Shown: positions 46,613-59,603 of the stretch, piece after piece
Layout of the letters: every line of letters starts with the position of its first letter
Numbering within the stretch: position 1 is the first letter of the stretch
Assembly (NCBI RefSeq): GCF_000220395.1
Contig: NW_004085885.1
Coordinates: 1-64,000, forward strand
Origin: Ichthyophthirius multifiliis
Taxonomy: Eukaryota; Ciliophora; Oligohymenophorea; Hymenostomatida
DNA: 64,000 nucleotides
Direction of reading: 5' to 3'
Translations under genes and position numbers: made by a program
Notes under the pieces: generated by a model
The model's input: the letters and a program-made list of their open reading frames with translations, nothing else
Databases searched by the model: none
What the model was told of the DNA's origin: nothing

Positions 46613-49600
46613 TCAATTTTATTAATTATCATAATTCTTTTATACTAATTATTATTTTTAAGAACAATTAGATTTAATACCCGTAGTAGTTAAAATCTGT
46701 ATTTAGCCTAAATCAACACCATTATAATTCCTAGTAGTTTTAATTTTCAAATATCTTTTTAAATCCTAATATCCTTCTTTTTAAAACAAAAAGTAACTTT
46801 AAATATCCGAAAAGGTCGGATGAGGTGTTTTAATTTTAAAAAAACCATCTAAATCAGTATAACTTTTTCCCATAAGTATGTCTTGATTATTAAAACTATT
46901 ATCGACTTCAAAAAAGAAAAGAACTTACATAAAAGGAATATTTTTTTAAGGAAAAAGCGAACAAGTGGTATCTTCGTAAAGTTTTCCTGTAATCGAAATA
47001 GGATTTTTCACATCAACATAATAAATGCTTGAAGAGCTATTATTTTGTTCTAATTCAAAGTTTAAGTTTTACATTTAATACGGACTTTTTAATTGTATGT
47101 TAGTTTATGTAAAAGGTTAATAACCTGCTTTTTCAACTATTATAATAGCTTGATAATCTAGACCTTAATTAATATCACCAAGGAGCTTGAAAAGACCTTT
47201 TTGGTCGGAGTTTCCTTCTGTATTTTTGGTATTTATCATATCAAGGAATTAAATAGTTACAAAGGCGTCTGTAATTGGTTTTTTGCTTTGTTTATCAACA
47301 ACTTTTCCCTGAATATTATATTGTGTTTTTATTCTTTAGGAAACCAAATATATTTCAACTTATTAATAACTTTCATTTTCTGAAAGCTCTACTTAGGTTA
47401 TAGTTTATAAATATATGTTTTTATCAAAAGGTTTTTATAGAAGGTTAAATTTATATGTATTTCCTTATATTAATGGTATTTTTTCAAATGAAAATAAACC
47501 TTTTTCTCCACTTTTTTATATTGTTTTTATCTCTGGATCTGAATCAGGGTATAATATTATTTCACTATTTTTTAAATATTCACCTGTATTTGATAATGTA
47601 AAACCTTTTATTTAACCTTATATATATTAAGATTAGGTAGCTACTTTCATGTTTATTACTAGGTCTTTTATCACATATAGATTTGATTATTATAATTGTA
47701 TCTTGGTCTTTTAATCAATATATTTTGCAGATTTAGAAATTAAAAATAATTCGTAAGTAAATCCTTCTTATATTTTCTGTTTTATAGTAAATTTTCCTAA
47801 TTTGTCTGCATAAAAAAGTTACTATTAATCTTATATGCCTATAAACTCTTCAAATTATAATAATACTTATGCATTTGGAATTGGTTTTTTGGTTTAAAAG
47901 TCTTATACTAGACCTGAGACTTCACAAATAACACTTTTCTTGTACATTATTAATTATTGGTTTGTTAATTAATAATTATTTTCGAATTTAAATTCAACTT
48001 CTTCATTATATTCTTAATAATCTTTATCGTTTGCTATTTTTATTTGTATAAATGCATTATATATATACCCTACTAATATGTTTTCTTCAAATTCGATTAT
48101 ACCTATTTTTTTTTTTATTTTTGTCGATATATTAATTTATATATATTTTATATATAAAAAAAATATCGTTTAAATTAAACTAAAAATACCATAAGAATCT
48201 GTTTCTGATTTTAAATCAACAGCTTAATGTTTTTTAGACTCTTCACTAAATTTAAGAAGTACTGGAACTTCTGGAATTTTTTATTTATGAGTATTATAAA
48301 TAACTCCTGAATATTTTAATAAAGTTTGCTTTCTTTCTAATTAAACTTACAAATTCTTTATTTAATAAGAATTCTTGGCATCTAAAACTACTTCTTTTTC
48401 TAGATTATTAAAGAAGTCATGTTTTATTTCCAATTTACAAGTATAAAAATCATTGTAAGTTACCATTACTTCTATATTAAAAACTCCTTATTTATTAGAA
48501 ATTTCTTATTAAGGTTTTTCATTTATTAATTTTTTCTATGAATCAAATACAAATAATGTTATTTAACCTAAATATACAGGAATTTTATTTTCGTCAAGTA
48601 AAACGCCTTATATCGAAGTTTTAAAAGGCTCTGAAACTAAACTAAGTTTTAAACTTTCAATAACATAATTATTTTTCTTTAAAAATTAAACATCACTAAT
48701 TAATTAATTAAATCCTTTTTTTTAAATCTATTTTTTACATATTAATTTATTATAAAACAAAAAATATATATAAATAAATAATACATTTAATTTAGCTTTA
48801 ATCTCTTCAGAATTTAAAGATACAACTTCACCAAAAGTAAAAATACCATTTAAATTAGTTTAAGTTTTGAAACTTTAATTATTTTCATTCAAGGTAAGCA
48901 CTACGTCAACTTTATCAAGTGGAACATTTGTAAGAGTATTAACTAATCCTTATTTAATTCTAATGGTTATAGGACTTCCCATAATAATCTATTGCTTTTC
49001 TAATTTATATTAATTCTGATAATTAAGAAGAAAAACTTATTTACGAGAAATTAATTAAGGGTAACTAAATTCAACAGTAATAGTATATTCCTTACCTAAT
49101 TAGAGTTGTAGTTTAATCTAAAATAATCCCTTATCGTCTATATTTTAAATTTTAGGATCAAATTCTTTCAAAGGATTAGGTTGTACGGAAATAATTTTAA
49201 ATTATCCTCCTTTTTTTAATGGGTCTTTAAGATTTTCAGAAGAGAAAATGGCACCAGAAATAATACCATCAACAGGCGTTAATTTAAATTCGACTTCACT
49301 TTTAAGATTTTTGATTGTATAGTTATTTTATTCCGATATATTTCCTATAATAAGTGATGATGATTATTTAAAAGAATTTAAAATATTCAATTATATTGTA
49401 TAAGTGATTCCTAACTCTGCCTTAAATTTACAGTCATATTCTCCTTTTTAATTTGTTTTGCAGTCTATATTTTATTAAGGGAGAATGCTTTTTTCCCCTT
49501 ATACTGCCGTTATTGATATCTAAGAATTACTTACAGCATTCTTTGTACCTTTTTCAAATAATATACCTTATATTTATGCTTACACAGGATTTCTTTTTAT

Positions 49601-51436
49601 ATAAATGTCTCCAAAATCACCTGAAAAACCTGTATTGTAGTCTATTTTTTTAGCTGGAGGTTTGAATTCCTCAAAGTATTTTTTATCACCTTATATTATT
49701 AACTAGATATCGTATTATTGTGTATTTTAAGCCTCATGTTTGGCTGAAAAAACACCTTTTTAATCTGTTTAGACTTCCAGTTTTTCTGTTTTACCTTAAG
49801 AAGTAATTTAAATTTAGACTTTGGCTGATTTTAAAGGTTCTTTGAGTGTAGTTTCAAACACTTTTCCTTAAATAACTATCTAAACAGGTTAAGGAATATA
49901 AATAAGAGTAATTGTTTTTGCATCATATGTGTAATTATTGGCTAAGTTTAACTTAATTTTTTCGATTTTAGCTTTTTAAAATTAATCTTTTTCAACTAGG
50001 ATAGTAGTTTCATATTCATCTCCTTCATAAGCGAGAAATTCGAAAGAAAAATCTCCATTTTTATTAGATACTTAAGGAATAGGAGATTATAAAGGAGAAT
50101 TAAAAGAAAGACTTATTTTTGCATTTTCGACTGGTTTTTTAAAAAAGTTGTTTTGAATATTTCCAAACACTTTTCCTTTTAATTCTTTGGGAGTAATTTT
50201 GACTTCTAAAGGCTATTTTAGAAAATCTTTTTCTTCTTCTAAATTAAACTATTCTTTATAAGGAATTGCATATTAATTTGTTTAAGAAGTTATTGTTATT
50301 GAACATGAGAGTTTACTTTCAGGATGAAATTCAGTTTCATTTTATAATCGAAATTTTCCGGATGAATCTGTCACTGTTTTTAATGTCAATATGTGATTTT
50401 TATTGACATTACTTTAACATACTAGTTGAATGTTTGCGTTTTGAATTGATTTATTGAATTAATCTTTTACTGTCCCTTAGATGTCGATTGGAATTAAATT
50501 CGCTTTTAATGTTATTGGTTATTTAAATTTAAATTTCAAATCATTTATTAAAAAAAATCCTGAAGTATATTAACTATCTTCTTTTATTTTCCATTCTTTA
50601 TATGGAGATTTTTTTATTGTTATGTCACCTTTTTTTTTTTTTTCTATATATAATATTTATAATAAAAATACCTTTTATAGGTGCATATTCTTCCAAATCA
50701 GCTTTTATAGTAAAACATCCTTAAGAATCGGTTTTTTCTATTACAGTATCTTAAAATATTGGCTCTGTATATGATGCTGTCACTATAGCACCTTCAATTG
50801 GCTACTTTTTATCATTTTCTACACAACCTATTATGTAAGTTGGCTTAGGAAGGATTGGAGTTAATATAAATGATTATTTCGATTATGTTTTAACACCTTT
50901 TTTTATTGTTATTGAACTATTATATATGTTCTTTAGCTTTTTTGTATCTTCTAAATTATAACCTACTATTAATTCAATAGATATTTAAATTTATTATTAA
51001 TCAGAATAAGAATTTTATAGTTTTCCAGAAAAAGTAGCTAGTCCTGTATTATCGTCTATTCTTTACTCAATGACATGTTTATCTATTGATAATGTTGCCT
51101 ATTTTTTATTTTTTCCAAAAAATCAAATCATTTTTTTATTTTACTTTTGCTTAACGAACAGGATATTTATGTTAAGTTAAAAATTCAGCTGTTATTTCAA
51201 AAGCATTTTCTTCGTTTTATTTTTTATATGTCCGCATAAATTTTCCTATTATTTTAAAAATTAATTATTATTTAAAAAAAAAAAAAATTTTGATTATTTA
51301 TACTAAATAGAATGTTTTCATTTTATTCTTAAGTATTTAAATAAATACTGCAAAATAATAAAAATGTAAGAAAAGTTAGTGTAAGGATAAAAGGCTTTTG
51401 AATATAATTAAACAGCTTTTGAATATAAGTAAACAT
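46613..51436 (-). CDS. Giant secreted or membrane-anchored protein of tandem beta-sandwich-like repeats
   Basis: Start ATG 51436 gives MFTYIQKLFNYIQKPF followed by ILTLTFLTFLLFCSIYLN, a signal peptide or signal anchor. An intron (about 51302-51244) leads to RKFMRTYKKQNEENAFEITA. The rest, about 1,450 residues, is a series of roughly 12-15 repeats of 80-110 residues with the pattern 'GKVF...PVENAKISL' then 'V.NKNGDFSFEF', seen for example as PKELKGKVFGNIQNNFFKKP and IVIQGKVFETTLKEPLKSAK. This is the pattern of carboxypeptidase regulatory-like/Cna-B-like beta-sandwich domains, common in bacterial surface proteins. Other introns are near 51160-51110, 50680-50630, 48185-48105 and 48790-48710. It ends TTTGIKSNCS...NYDNQQN at TGA 46613-46615, with no C-terminal anchor. 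An extracellular matrix, mucocyst or surface role is inferred. Confidence 0.7.
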
Positions 51437-51849
51437 TTTTTTTATTAAAAGTACAAATTAATATTTTATTTATTTTTTATTTTAAATATTTTGAAAAAAA
51501 AAAAAAAAAAAAAAAAATTAATATAAATTAAAAATGTTGATTTTTAATTCATTCGAAATAAATTTAAAATAGCTTTAATTTGAATTTTTATTTTATGTTT
51601 ATTTTTATTTTTATTTTATTAAAAATATATATCATTTTTAAAAATTATAAGGAGTTTCAAATTAAATATAATTTATTTTAAAATTATATCTATAACACCA
51701 TATATATAAATTTATTTCAATTTATATAATCTAAAATATTTATCATTTTTATTTTTTCAAGCTATCCTTTTATTTCATAATTTAATTAAAATTAATGAGA
51801 TTAATGATCATGTCCATTAAACTTATATTTAAAAAATATAAAAAAAATA
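51437..51849. other. Intergenic, AT-rich
   Basis: 413 bases between two minus-strand genes, with a run of about 24 A near 51496-51519. No frame or structured element seen. Confidence 0.4.
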
Positions 51850-54800
51850 TCATATATAATAAATTTTTTAAAATACTCCACAAATAAATGCTTTAGGAAT
51901 AGCATCACATTTGTTTTCTTATAATCTAATTAAATCAATAAATTCCTTTATTATTTCTTATTAATAATTTAAATCAATCATAACATATTTATAGACCTTA
52001 TATTAATTCAAAAACTACATATAACTATCAAAAGCATTATTTATTTTTTAAGCATTCAATTCTCTTCCTAAATCTTTAGTATTTTAAATAATTTACTTAA
52101 TTTAGTCTATTTATTCAAAATCTTCTTAGACAATAAGTATAGTATCAGTTTTTTAATATTGCTATAAATTAAAATATATTAAATATGTAAATATTTTTTT
52201 TTTTAAAAAAAAAAAAACTTAGTTGCAAATATCTTATAAAATCCATTATTTTTTATTAGATTTTAAACGTGATACATTAATTTCTAAGGATAAATTATTA
52301 TTAAAAAAAGATTTAAAAGCACAATTTTAACTTTATAACTATATACAATTTTCAGATACTTAAGAATCATTTCTAAATCTAAAACTTTACAAAACTTAAG
52401 GACTCATTAAATTAGAAATACTATTTAATGGACTTTTTTATGAAATTGATTGATTTAAACTGTTTGGATTATCTTCAAATTAAACTGTATTTTTTAAAAA
52501 ATAAATATGAATTAATATTGTTATTTTTTTTTTTGTAAATAAATAATTATTATTAATTTAAAACTATTTAATTACATTTAATAAATAAACTGTTTCTTTA
52601 TTTTTTATCTTTTTATAAAAGAACATTCTTGGAAGTATCAATTGTACTTTAGAATGTATTTTTTCTAATGATATATTTCTTGTTTTTAGGAGAAGAATAA
52701 AATAATTATGGTAAATTATTTTATTTCTATGGGGAATTCTATAAAGACTAATATTATGTATTTTTAATATTTTTAACTAAAGAAATTTGATTATTTTCAT
52801 GTATTTCATTTGATTATTACAAAACATTTATTATTATACTTTAGAATAACTAAACAAAATTTTATTTAAAAAAACTAAAACTATTTTGTATTTACTTTTT
52901 AATTTAGTTATTTTACTTTTGATTATGAGGTTAAATATCACTTTTGTTATTACGAATTAATTAATCAGATTTATTAAAATATTTATTTTTAGATTTATTT
53001 TAAATAAATTGTTTTTATTATTATTATTATAATTATAATTATTATTTTCTTGTATCTTCTTATTGTATGTATGAAGTATTAGAATCTATACTTTAAATTT
53101 TTTTTATTTAAAGTATTTATAATTATCCTTAATTTTTTAATGTTTTCTTTTATATTTTACTATTATTTATATCAGGAGCCCAATAATATTCTTTTGCATA
53201 TTCTTTTTTATTTCTAAGATATGACAAATTTATATCATAAGGTTTAGTTAAAAAATTATATTTTTTCTTAGAATATTTTTTTTCTGAATAATAATTATAA
53301 TCTAATAAATTGCTTAATTTTTTTTGTAAATATTCTATTTTGTTTATATTTATGTAAAAGAAAATACTTATTGTATTGTAATAAATATTTTTTTTCTAAT
53401 TAATCAGCCGAAACACTATTACTTTATTGAGATATATTTAAAAAACTATTACTAGATTTTATTTGTTTAGTATTTTATTCTTCTATATAAATTTATCCTT
53501 GATTTTATCTTAATTCGTCTATTACTAACAATAATATTGTTTCATTTATATTTTTATTTTGAAAATCTTATAATGTTATATTTCCTTTAAAAGAATTGCT
53601 ACTGTACTTTTATATTATCTTTTTTTGAAAAAAAATAAAATAAAATAAAAATATAAATTCTTATAATTATACTTTATAAAACAAATCTTTTTATTTATTT
53701 TTTTCGAGAAAATCAAATTCAAAGCCTAAAAGAATTTGATTTTTATTCTAATCATTTTCTTTCCATTCTTTAAAAACACAATTTAAATTAAAATAAGTCT
53801 CATCACAATCACAAATTAAATAAATAATAGAATAAAAAATCTATAAAAATAATTTAAAAAAAAATGAGGAAAATATTAATGCTATTTTCTATAATTATAA
53901 AATAAGGAAAAAAAAAAAAAAACCAAAAAAATTAAATTGGATCCCCATTTACAATTTTAGGAAAAGAACTTTCGAAATTTAAATTTATTTTTTTAAAGAA
54001 TTTTAAAATTTAACTGAAAATGTCTCAATAATTTAGATTATTAAATTTTCAATTTGAAAGTTCATATTATAAGTTTATATATTTTACTCTTTTTAATATA
54101 TTCGATTAAGCTTTTGAACTAATAATAAAATGTTTAATATATTGTGTTATTCGCTAATAATTTGTGATAAATATTTCAAATCAGTAAGCTTTATTTAATT
54201 TAATTGCGCTAGATTACACCATTTTTTATAATCTTCTTCTATATTATTAATTATAAATAATACTCTATTATTTATATTACTTTTTTAATTTTATTTTATT
54301 AATAAAATTTAAAAAAAAGTACTTATTTAAATAATTTTAAGCCTTTAAAAACAAAAAAATATCAGAAATATCTTAAAAGTTTATTAAAAAGGCACTATTT
54401 TCTTTCCAAAAAAAAGGCATAATCTAAAGTTCATATTTTTTTTCTTGTAAATAACTATCCATAATTTTTAAAAATTCATTATTAAATAAAATATCATATT
54501 ATTCACTTTCAAAAGAATAAAATATATTTGAAAATTAATTGTTTATTATATATTATTTAGAATTTTGTCTATTTAAAGAATCAAATTCAATCTTAATATT
54601 TTTATCAGTTTTGTTTTTTTATAAGTTCTTAACTGTAATTTATATTTATATATATTGTTTTTCCAAATTAATAATTTCTAAAGCCTTTTTTAAATCATTT
54701 TATTCTTCTTTGTTATATATTATGTTAAAAATATTGTTAAGCTTTTCATTTTTTTATTAAAATTATTCTTTTGCTTATTCATTAATTTCAATTATTTATC

Positions 54801-55443
54801 CATTTATATCAATTAATACACATGGAACTTAATTTTAATAAAATAAGCTTTTAAAAAGTTTTTCAGAACGTAAAATTTAATATTGAATTCTCCATGCATC
54901 TCTTAAATAATATTCTATTAATATATATATTAGAGAAAATATTAAAAATATAAATATCAATTTATTATATTATTATATTTATAAATTTTATTAAATTATT
55001 ATAAAATAAATTCCTCCTTTTATTAAAAAAAATATATTTGTGTCCAAAACATTAACTATTGACCATATTATTAAGTTTATTTCTAATAATGTTAGGTTTT
55101 AATATTCAAAACTTTTTTTAATAGTATATGTTTAAAGAAAGAAAGAAAAAAATTATATTTTTTTTATCGATTCTGCTTTTTTTTAAATATAATAGAAAAA
55201 AATCAGGTTTCCTACTAAAAATATTATAGATTAATAGTCTAATGTTTACTTAATATTTATAAATAATGCTACAATCTATATAAAATGATATAATAATAAA
55301 AGTTAAAGTCTTTTTAAATATTAGAATTTGAAATATCTTTATTCAACTTTTTCTGTTTTAAATTATAAAAAAGTATTAAGAAAAAATTCTTTATTGATTT
55401 TACAATTATTTTATATAAAATTTTAATATTATTTGTATAACAT
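51850..55443 (-). CDS. Membrane hybrid histidine-kinase-like protein, degenerate
   Basis: From ATG 55443 (MLYKQYQNFIQNNCKINKEF) the N-terminus carries several hydrophobic helices (RLQLLLLYHFIQIVALFIN; later IFIFLIFSLIYILIEYYLRD). A PAS-like domain follows near 54.87-54.75 kb (LFKSLFYQNQVPCVLIDING then QIIEINEQAKEQF). Next comes the dimerisation helix region without a recognisable H-box histidine. The N-box region of a GHKL ATPase reads FPKIVNGDPIQFFW near 53.95 kb, comparable to 'vigDpiRlrQil' of hybrid kinases. The C-terminus resembles a receiver domain: DTILIVQEDFEQID, YKYVMIDLN, AFICGVF, ending at TGA 51850-51852. Ciliates have many hybrid histidine kinases of this order. The missing histidine and weak G boxes suggest loss of kinase activity, although missed exons could explain this. 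Several introns (for example about 53930-53890) are approximate. Confidence 0.55.
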
Positions 55444-55617
55444 TTTTTTTATTATTATTTATAAAAATTTAAATTAATTTTTTTTTTTAAAAAAAAAAAA
55501 AAATATTATTAACCTCACACTATTGTTTAAATATGGCTAAATTTATATTCTAAATATTTAAGTATAAATTTTTATAAAATAATTTTTTATTTATAAAAAT
55601 ATTTGTTTTATATCTTT

Positions 55618-56927
55618 TCATATTTATTCTTCTTATGTAATATTCTTTTATTAATAATTTTGTGATTTGCACTTTTATAATTTGATTTCTATTTCATTTT
55701 TAAAATCTTCAAATTATTATTATTCTTATTCTTATTATTCTTCCTTTTATAAATTTACTTGGTTAAAATCTTAAGATTTAGCTCTTTTTTTCTTCTTTTA
55801 ATTCTTTATTTATTATAATTGTTATAATTATCCAACTTAAGCTTTTGAAAAATCGGTTTTTGATCTCTATTTATTTTCTATTTAATAGTCTTATTTTTCT
55901 AATTAGTAACTTAATTTATTTTTTTCTATTTAAATTTCTTAATTATTTTATTAGTTAGGTTTTATCGTTTTTACATATTAATCAGATTTGATTTCTCTAA
56001 AACTTTGAAAAGTTTTTGATTAAAACAATGTGTTAGCTTTTCTTTTTTATAATCTTTTGTATAATAGACTTCTTTGTTATTCTAAAGAATTTTAAATAAA
56101 TTATTAATTCTAAATAATTTCCTATTCGGTATTTTTTAATAAACTTTTAGCTTTTTCATCGTTATTTTATATAGATTAAACAACTACTTTTCTTATTGAT
56201 TCTTCTTTTTATTTTATTTCTTTTAAATTTTATACTTTTTCATACTTTTAAAATAAAAATATTTTATTTAGTTTTTTTTATATGACTTTTTAACATTATT
56301 TTATTTTTATTTATTTTCTGTAATTTTTTTGATAAAAACTCAATCATTAAAAAAAAAAAAAAAAAAGTAGTCAAGAAAAATAAAAACTTTTGCTAATTTT
56401 TTTTTTTTTTTTTTTTTTGATTATATTAATTGAAAAATAAAATCCATGCCAAAAAAAATTAATATATTTATTTACAGATTAATCGTTTTTATTTATTGCT
56501 TCTATTACATTCGCTTACATCATTAAAGATGTCATTTTTTTGTTAAAATAAAGAAATTTTTGATCTCCTTATGACTCATAAAATTCTACACCAATCTTTA
56601 TTATTTTAAAGTATTTTTAATTATATTTTTAAAGAAAAATAATTTATATAAAGAAATTCTAACAAAAATTAAATTTTTTACCATATATAATTCTAAAACT
56701 TATTTAATGTCTTCTATATCAACATAATCTTCATCTAATTTAATTTCTAAATCAAGTATTCTATCAGCAAAATCATCTGGAATTTATTTTTAAAGTTTAT
56801 TATTTTAAATATGACAATATATAGACTCAGGATCTATTTTTAATAATTATTTATTTATAAATAATCAATGTTTTATAATTATATTGCTTTGCATCTTATC
56901 ATGTTTAATAGCTCTTTTTGCAGCCAT
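55618..56927 (-). CDS. Unknown acidic/helical protein with an in-frame TGA near its N-terminus
   Basis: A conserved-looking N-terminal block reads KIDPESIYCHIQNNKLQKQI, PDDFADRILDLEIKLDEDYV, then after an intron (about 56685-56600) IGVEFYESQGDQKFLYFNKK. The remainder is a Lys/Gln/Ser/Glu-rich coiled coil ending at TGA 55618-55620. An upstream ATG at 56927 (MAAKRAIKHDKMQSN) is in the same frame but separated by a TGA at 56865-56867. No GT donor is available to remove it, and the next in-frame ATG is far inside the conserved block. So either the first exon lies elsewhere, the TGA is a sequence error, or it is read through. Function unknown; the ordered N-terminus with a long coiled-coil tail suggests a cytoskeletal or ciliary protein. 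Confidence 0.5.
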
Positions 56928-57019
56928 TGCTTCTAATATTTTAATTTTTCGATTATAAATTTTATTAAAATATTGATATTTATTTATTCATAAAAGTTAA
57001 TATTATTAATTAAATACAC

Positions 57020-57028
<9 letters not shown>

Positions 57029-57079
<51 letters not shown>
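57029..57079. repeat. (AT)n microsatellite, intergenic
   Basis: About 25 copies of AT between two minus-strand genes, upstream of the gene ending at 55618. Confidence 0.9.
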
Positions 57080-57081
<2 letters not shown>

Positions 57082-57212
57082 AAAATATATCTACACTAAA
57101 ATACTATAAATTAAATAATAAACCAAAATAATAATATAAAAAATATTTTTAAATAAATATGATTATTATTAAATTCAATATATAATTATTAATATGAATT
57201 CATTCATTATTA

Positions 57213-59372
57213 TCAGAATTATTATTATTTGTGTTATAATAGGTTTTGCTTATTTTAATATTTATATTTTTTTTATGATTTAAAATAAGCTTTTTAAATA
57301 AAAAAAAAATTTTATCTTTATTCATTAGGTTTTTTTTCTTCATCAAATTGAGAGACAAGTGGCTTTAATTTATTTTTTACAAAAAAATTAAATTATTAGT
57401 TTTTATTAATATATTAAGAATTATTTTTATTATTTGATTTTGAAAAACTTATTGTTTTATTATTTGTTTAATTATTGCTCATAGATCTAATTTTATTTTA
57501 TAAATTTTCAAAATATTCAAAAGACTAAATCTATTTTTAAGTAATATTTATTTATTTATTTTTTATTGGGGTAATTTAATTCTTATTATTTAATACACTG
57601 TTATTAAACTAATAATAATTTTCAATATTTATACTTTTTTTGTACTTAACAAGGAAGTCCTTTAGAAATAGTTTTTTTATCATTATGTTAACTATTTTTT
57701 CGTATATTATCATTATTGATAGTTAAATTTAAATTAAACTGTATTTATTCTTAATATTACTATAGTCTTTATTAAGTTTAAAAATGTAATTTTCTGATTT
57801 TATCATGCCATATTGATTAAACTTATTTTTAAACTGATAAAACTAGACTATCTTATTCAGAGTTTTTCACTGTTTTTTAACTTTTATCTCTACTAATAGA
57901 TTTTTTTTTATAAGTTATAATTTCTTTAAGCTTCATATCTAATTATTATTTTACTTTCGAATTTTATTTACTATTTTAAACGTTTATTAGATTTTTATCT
58001 TACTAATTTTTATTTTATAGGCTTTCTATTCTATTTCTTAACCAAAATTATTGGCACTTAGTGTCAAATGTTTATTATAATAAAGGATATTTTTTTAATA
58101 AAAAATCCAAAGATTTAAAAGATAATGAATAACATATTGAATTTACTGATATACATTAGACTTCATATTTTCTATAAAATTCATTTGATACATATTCTGT
58201 ATTTAAAACTTCTTACTAAAGACAAATTTACTTTTAATTATATTCTTATTATCCAAATAATTAACCTTATCCTAAAATTACTAGCTTTAATTATTTTTAT
58301 TTATTTAAATTATATTTTATTAAAAATTCTCCTGATTAAATTAAATATATGCATGTACTTACTTAACCTTAGCTGTATACAATTTAATTTTTACAAAATT
58401 TTTCGATTTATAAATGTATGGCTATATCATAAATTATTTTTTGTTCTATATTAACAAATATAGCACAGCTTTTTAAAAATTCAATTTATTGTTTTTTTTC
58501 TATTTTAATAATTTCAACTTTTTTTTTTAATTTATATTTTCTTTTATAGATTTTTGTTTATTACTTAATATTTTATCATATTATTATTTTTCTATATATG
58601 CACATTGTGTCTTCTCTTGACATATAATATAGCTAGCTTTTCGACTGTCATTTTTATTTAATACTATTTCATTTTGTTTCAAAACTTCTATATCTTTTTA
58701 ATCTGAAATATCTAATTAATTATTTTCAATAAATTATAGTCCTTTTTCTTTATTGTAAAATATTAAGCAAGAACCTTATAAAATATAGTAAAATCCATTT
58801 ATTGAAGGCTCTTTTTATCCCAATACTTTAATAAAATTAGTTTATATTTTTTTATACATAAAATATTATAAATAAAGTTTTTTTTTGTAAAATTATTTTA
58901 TATTTATATACATATTTCTTTGTATACCGGATTCATATAAAATATATCTTTAGTTGCATTTTTTATATTATAAATTATTTATTAGCAATTAAAATATATA
59001 CTGTCCTTTTGTTTAATAAAAACTCTTGAAATAATCTAATTTAATAAAGTAATTTTATAAAAATCTGTATTCTACACTTGTTCTATGAGATTGATTCAAC
59101 TTTAAAATTTATATTACATACTCTATATTATTAGTACTTAAATTTTTTAATGTTTATTAATTTTTTTGTAAATTGCCAACATTATAGTATTCTTGAGTTT
59201 AGGAGTTTTATTTTTTATCAGTATTATTTGTATTATTTATTAAATTAAGTTTTAATTAATCTGTTGTTTGAGATTTTAATAATTGATCTTTTTTCATATT
59301 TACTAATTTTTATGAAAGTATAGAAAATTATATTTTTTACTCATTATTTGTATTAATATAAGATATATTCAT
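57213..59372 (-). CDS. Protein with two cyclic-nucleotide-binding domains
   Basis: Start MNISYINTNNEQKIQFSIL at 59372; an internal Met at 59297 is in the same frame. An N-terminal polar stretch leads to the helical lead-in typical of CNB proteins, VIQILKLNQSHRTSVEYRF then FIKLDYFKSF ('..IL......RT..e...L...l..l.FF..l'). The first CNB barrel includes NFIKVLGQKEPSINGFYYIL then QGSCLIFYNKEKG, ending AYIEKQQYDKIL near 58.6 kb. A second CNB follows at 58.45-58.1 kb: KFCKNQIVYSQGQVSTCIYL, IQSGEFLIKY, LVILGQGQLFGQQEY, SFKSLDFLLKKYP. The phosphate-binding arginine of the canonical 'GE.ALL...PR.A' cassette is not obvious in either, so cyclic-nucleotide binding may be lost. There is no kinase or channel domain. 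The tail is Asn/Ser/Lys-rich and ends at TGA 57213-57215. Confidence 0.72.
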
Positions 59373-59603
59373 ATTATAGTTTTTAAATGAAACTTATATT
59401 TTAATATATTATAATAAATAAGATAATTTTTTACAAATAAAATTAAAATAAATTGCATTTTTATATAATTAATAGTGTAATTTATTATTTGAGCATATCA
59501 AAATATTTTATTTAATAATTTTTTTTTATTATTATTTGAAAAAGTTAAAAGCAAATTTTTTTGCTATTTATAATAAAAAATAAAATAATTAACGAAAAAA
59601 AAA

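Noticed and set aside
51319-51321. Alternative start (MKTFYL) for the giant repeat protein
   Set aside because: It lies in a different frame before the first intron. The upstream ATG at 51436 gives a signal peptide and splices in frame to the conserved part.
58125-58454. 109-residue hydrophobic plus-strand ORF
   Set aside because: It is antisense to the second CNB domain of the minus-strand gene, which has recognisable homology.
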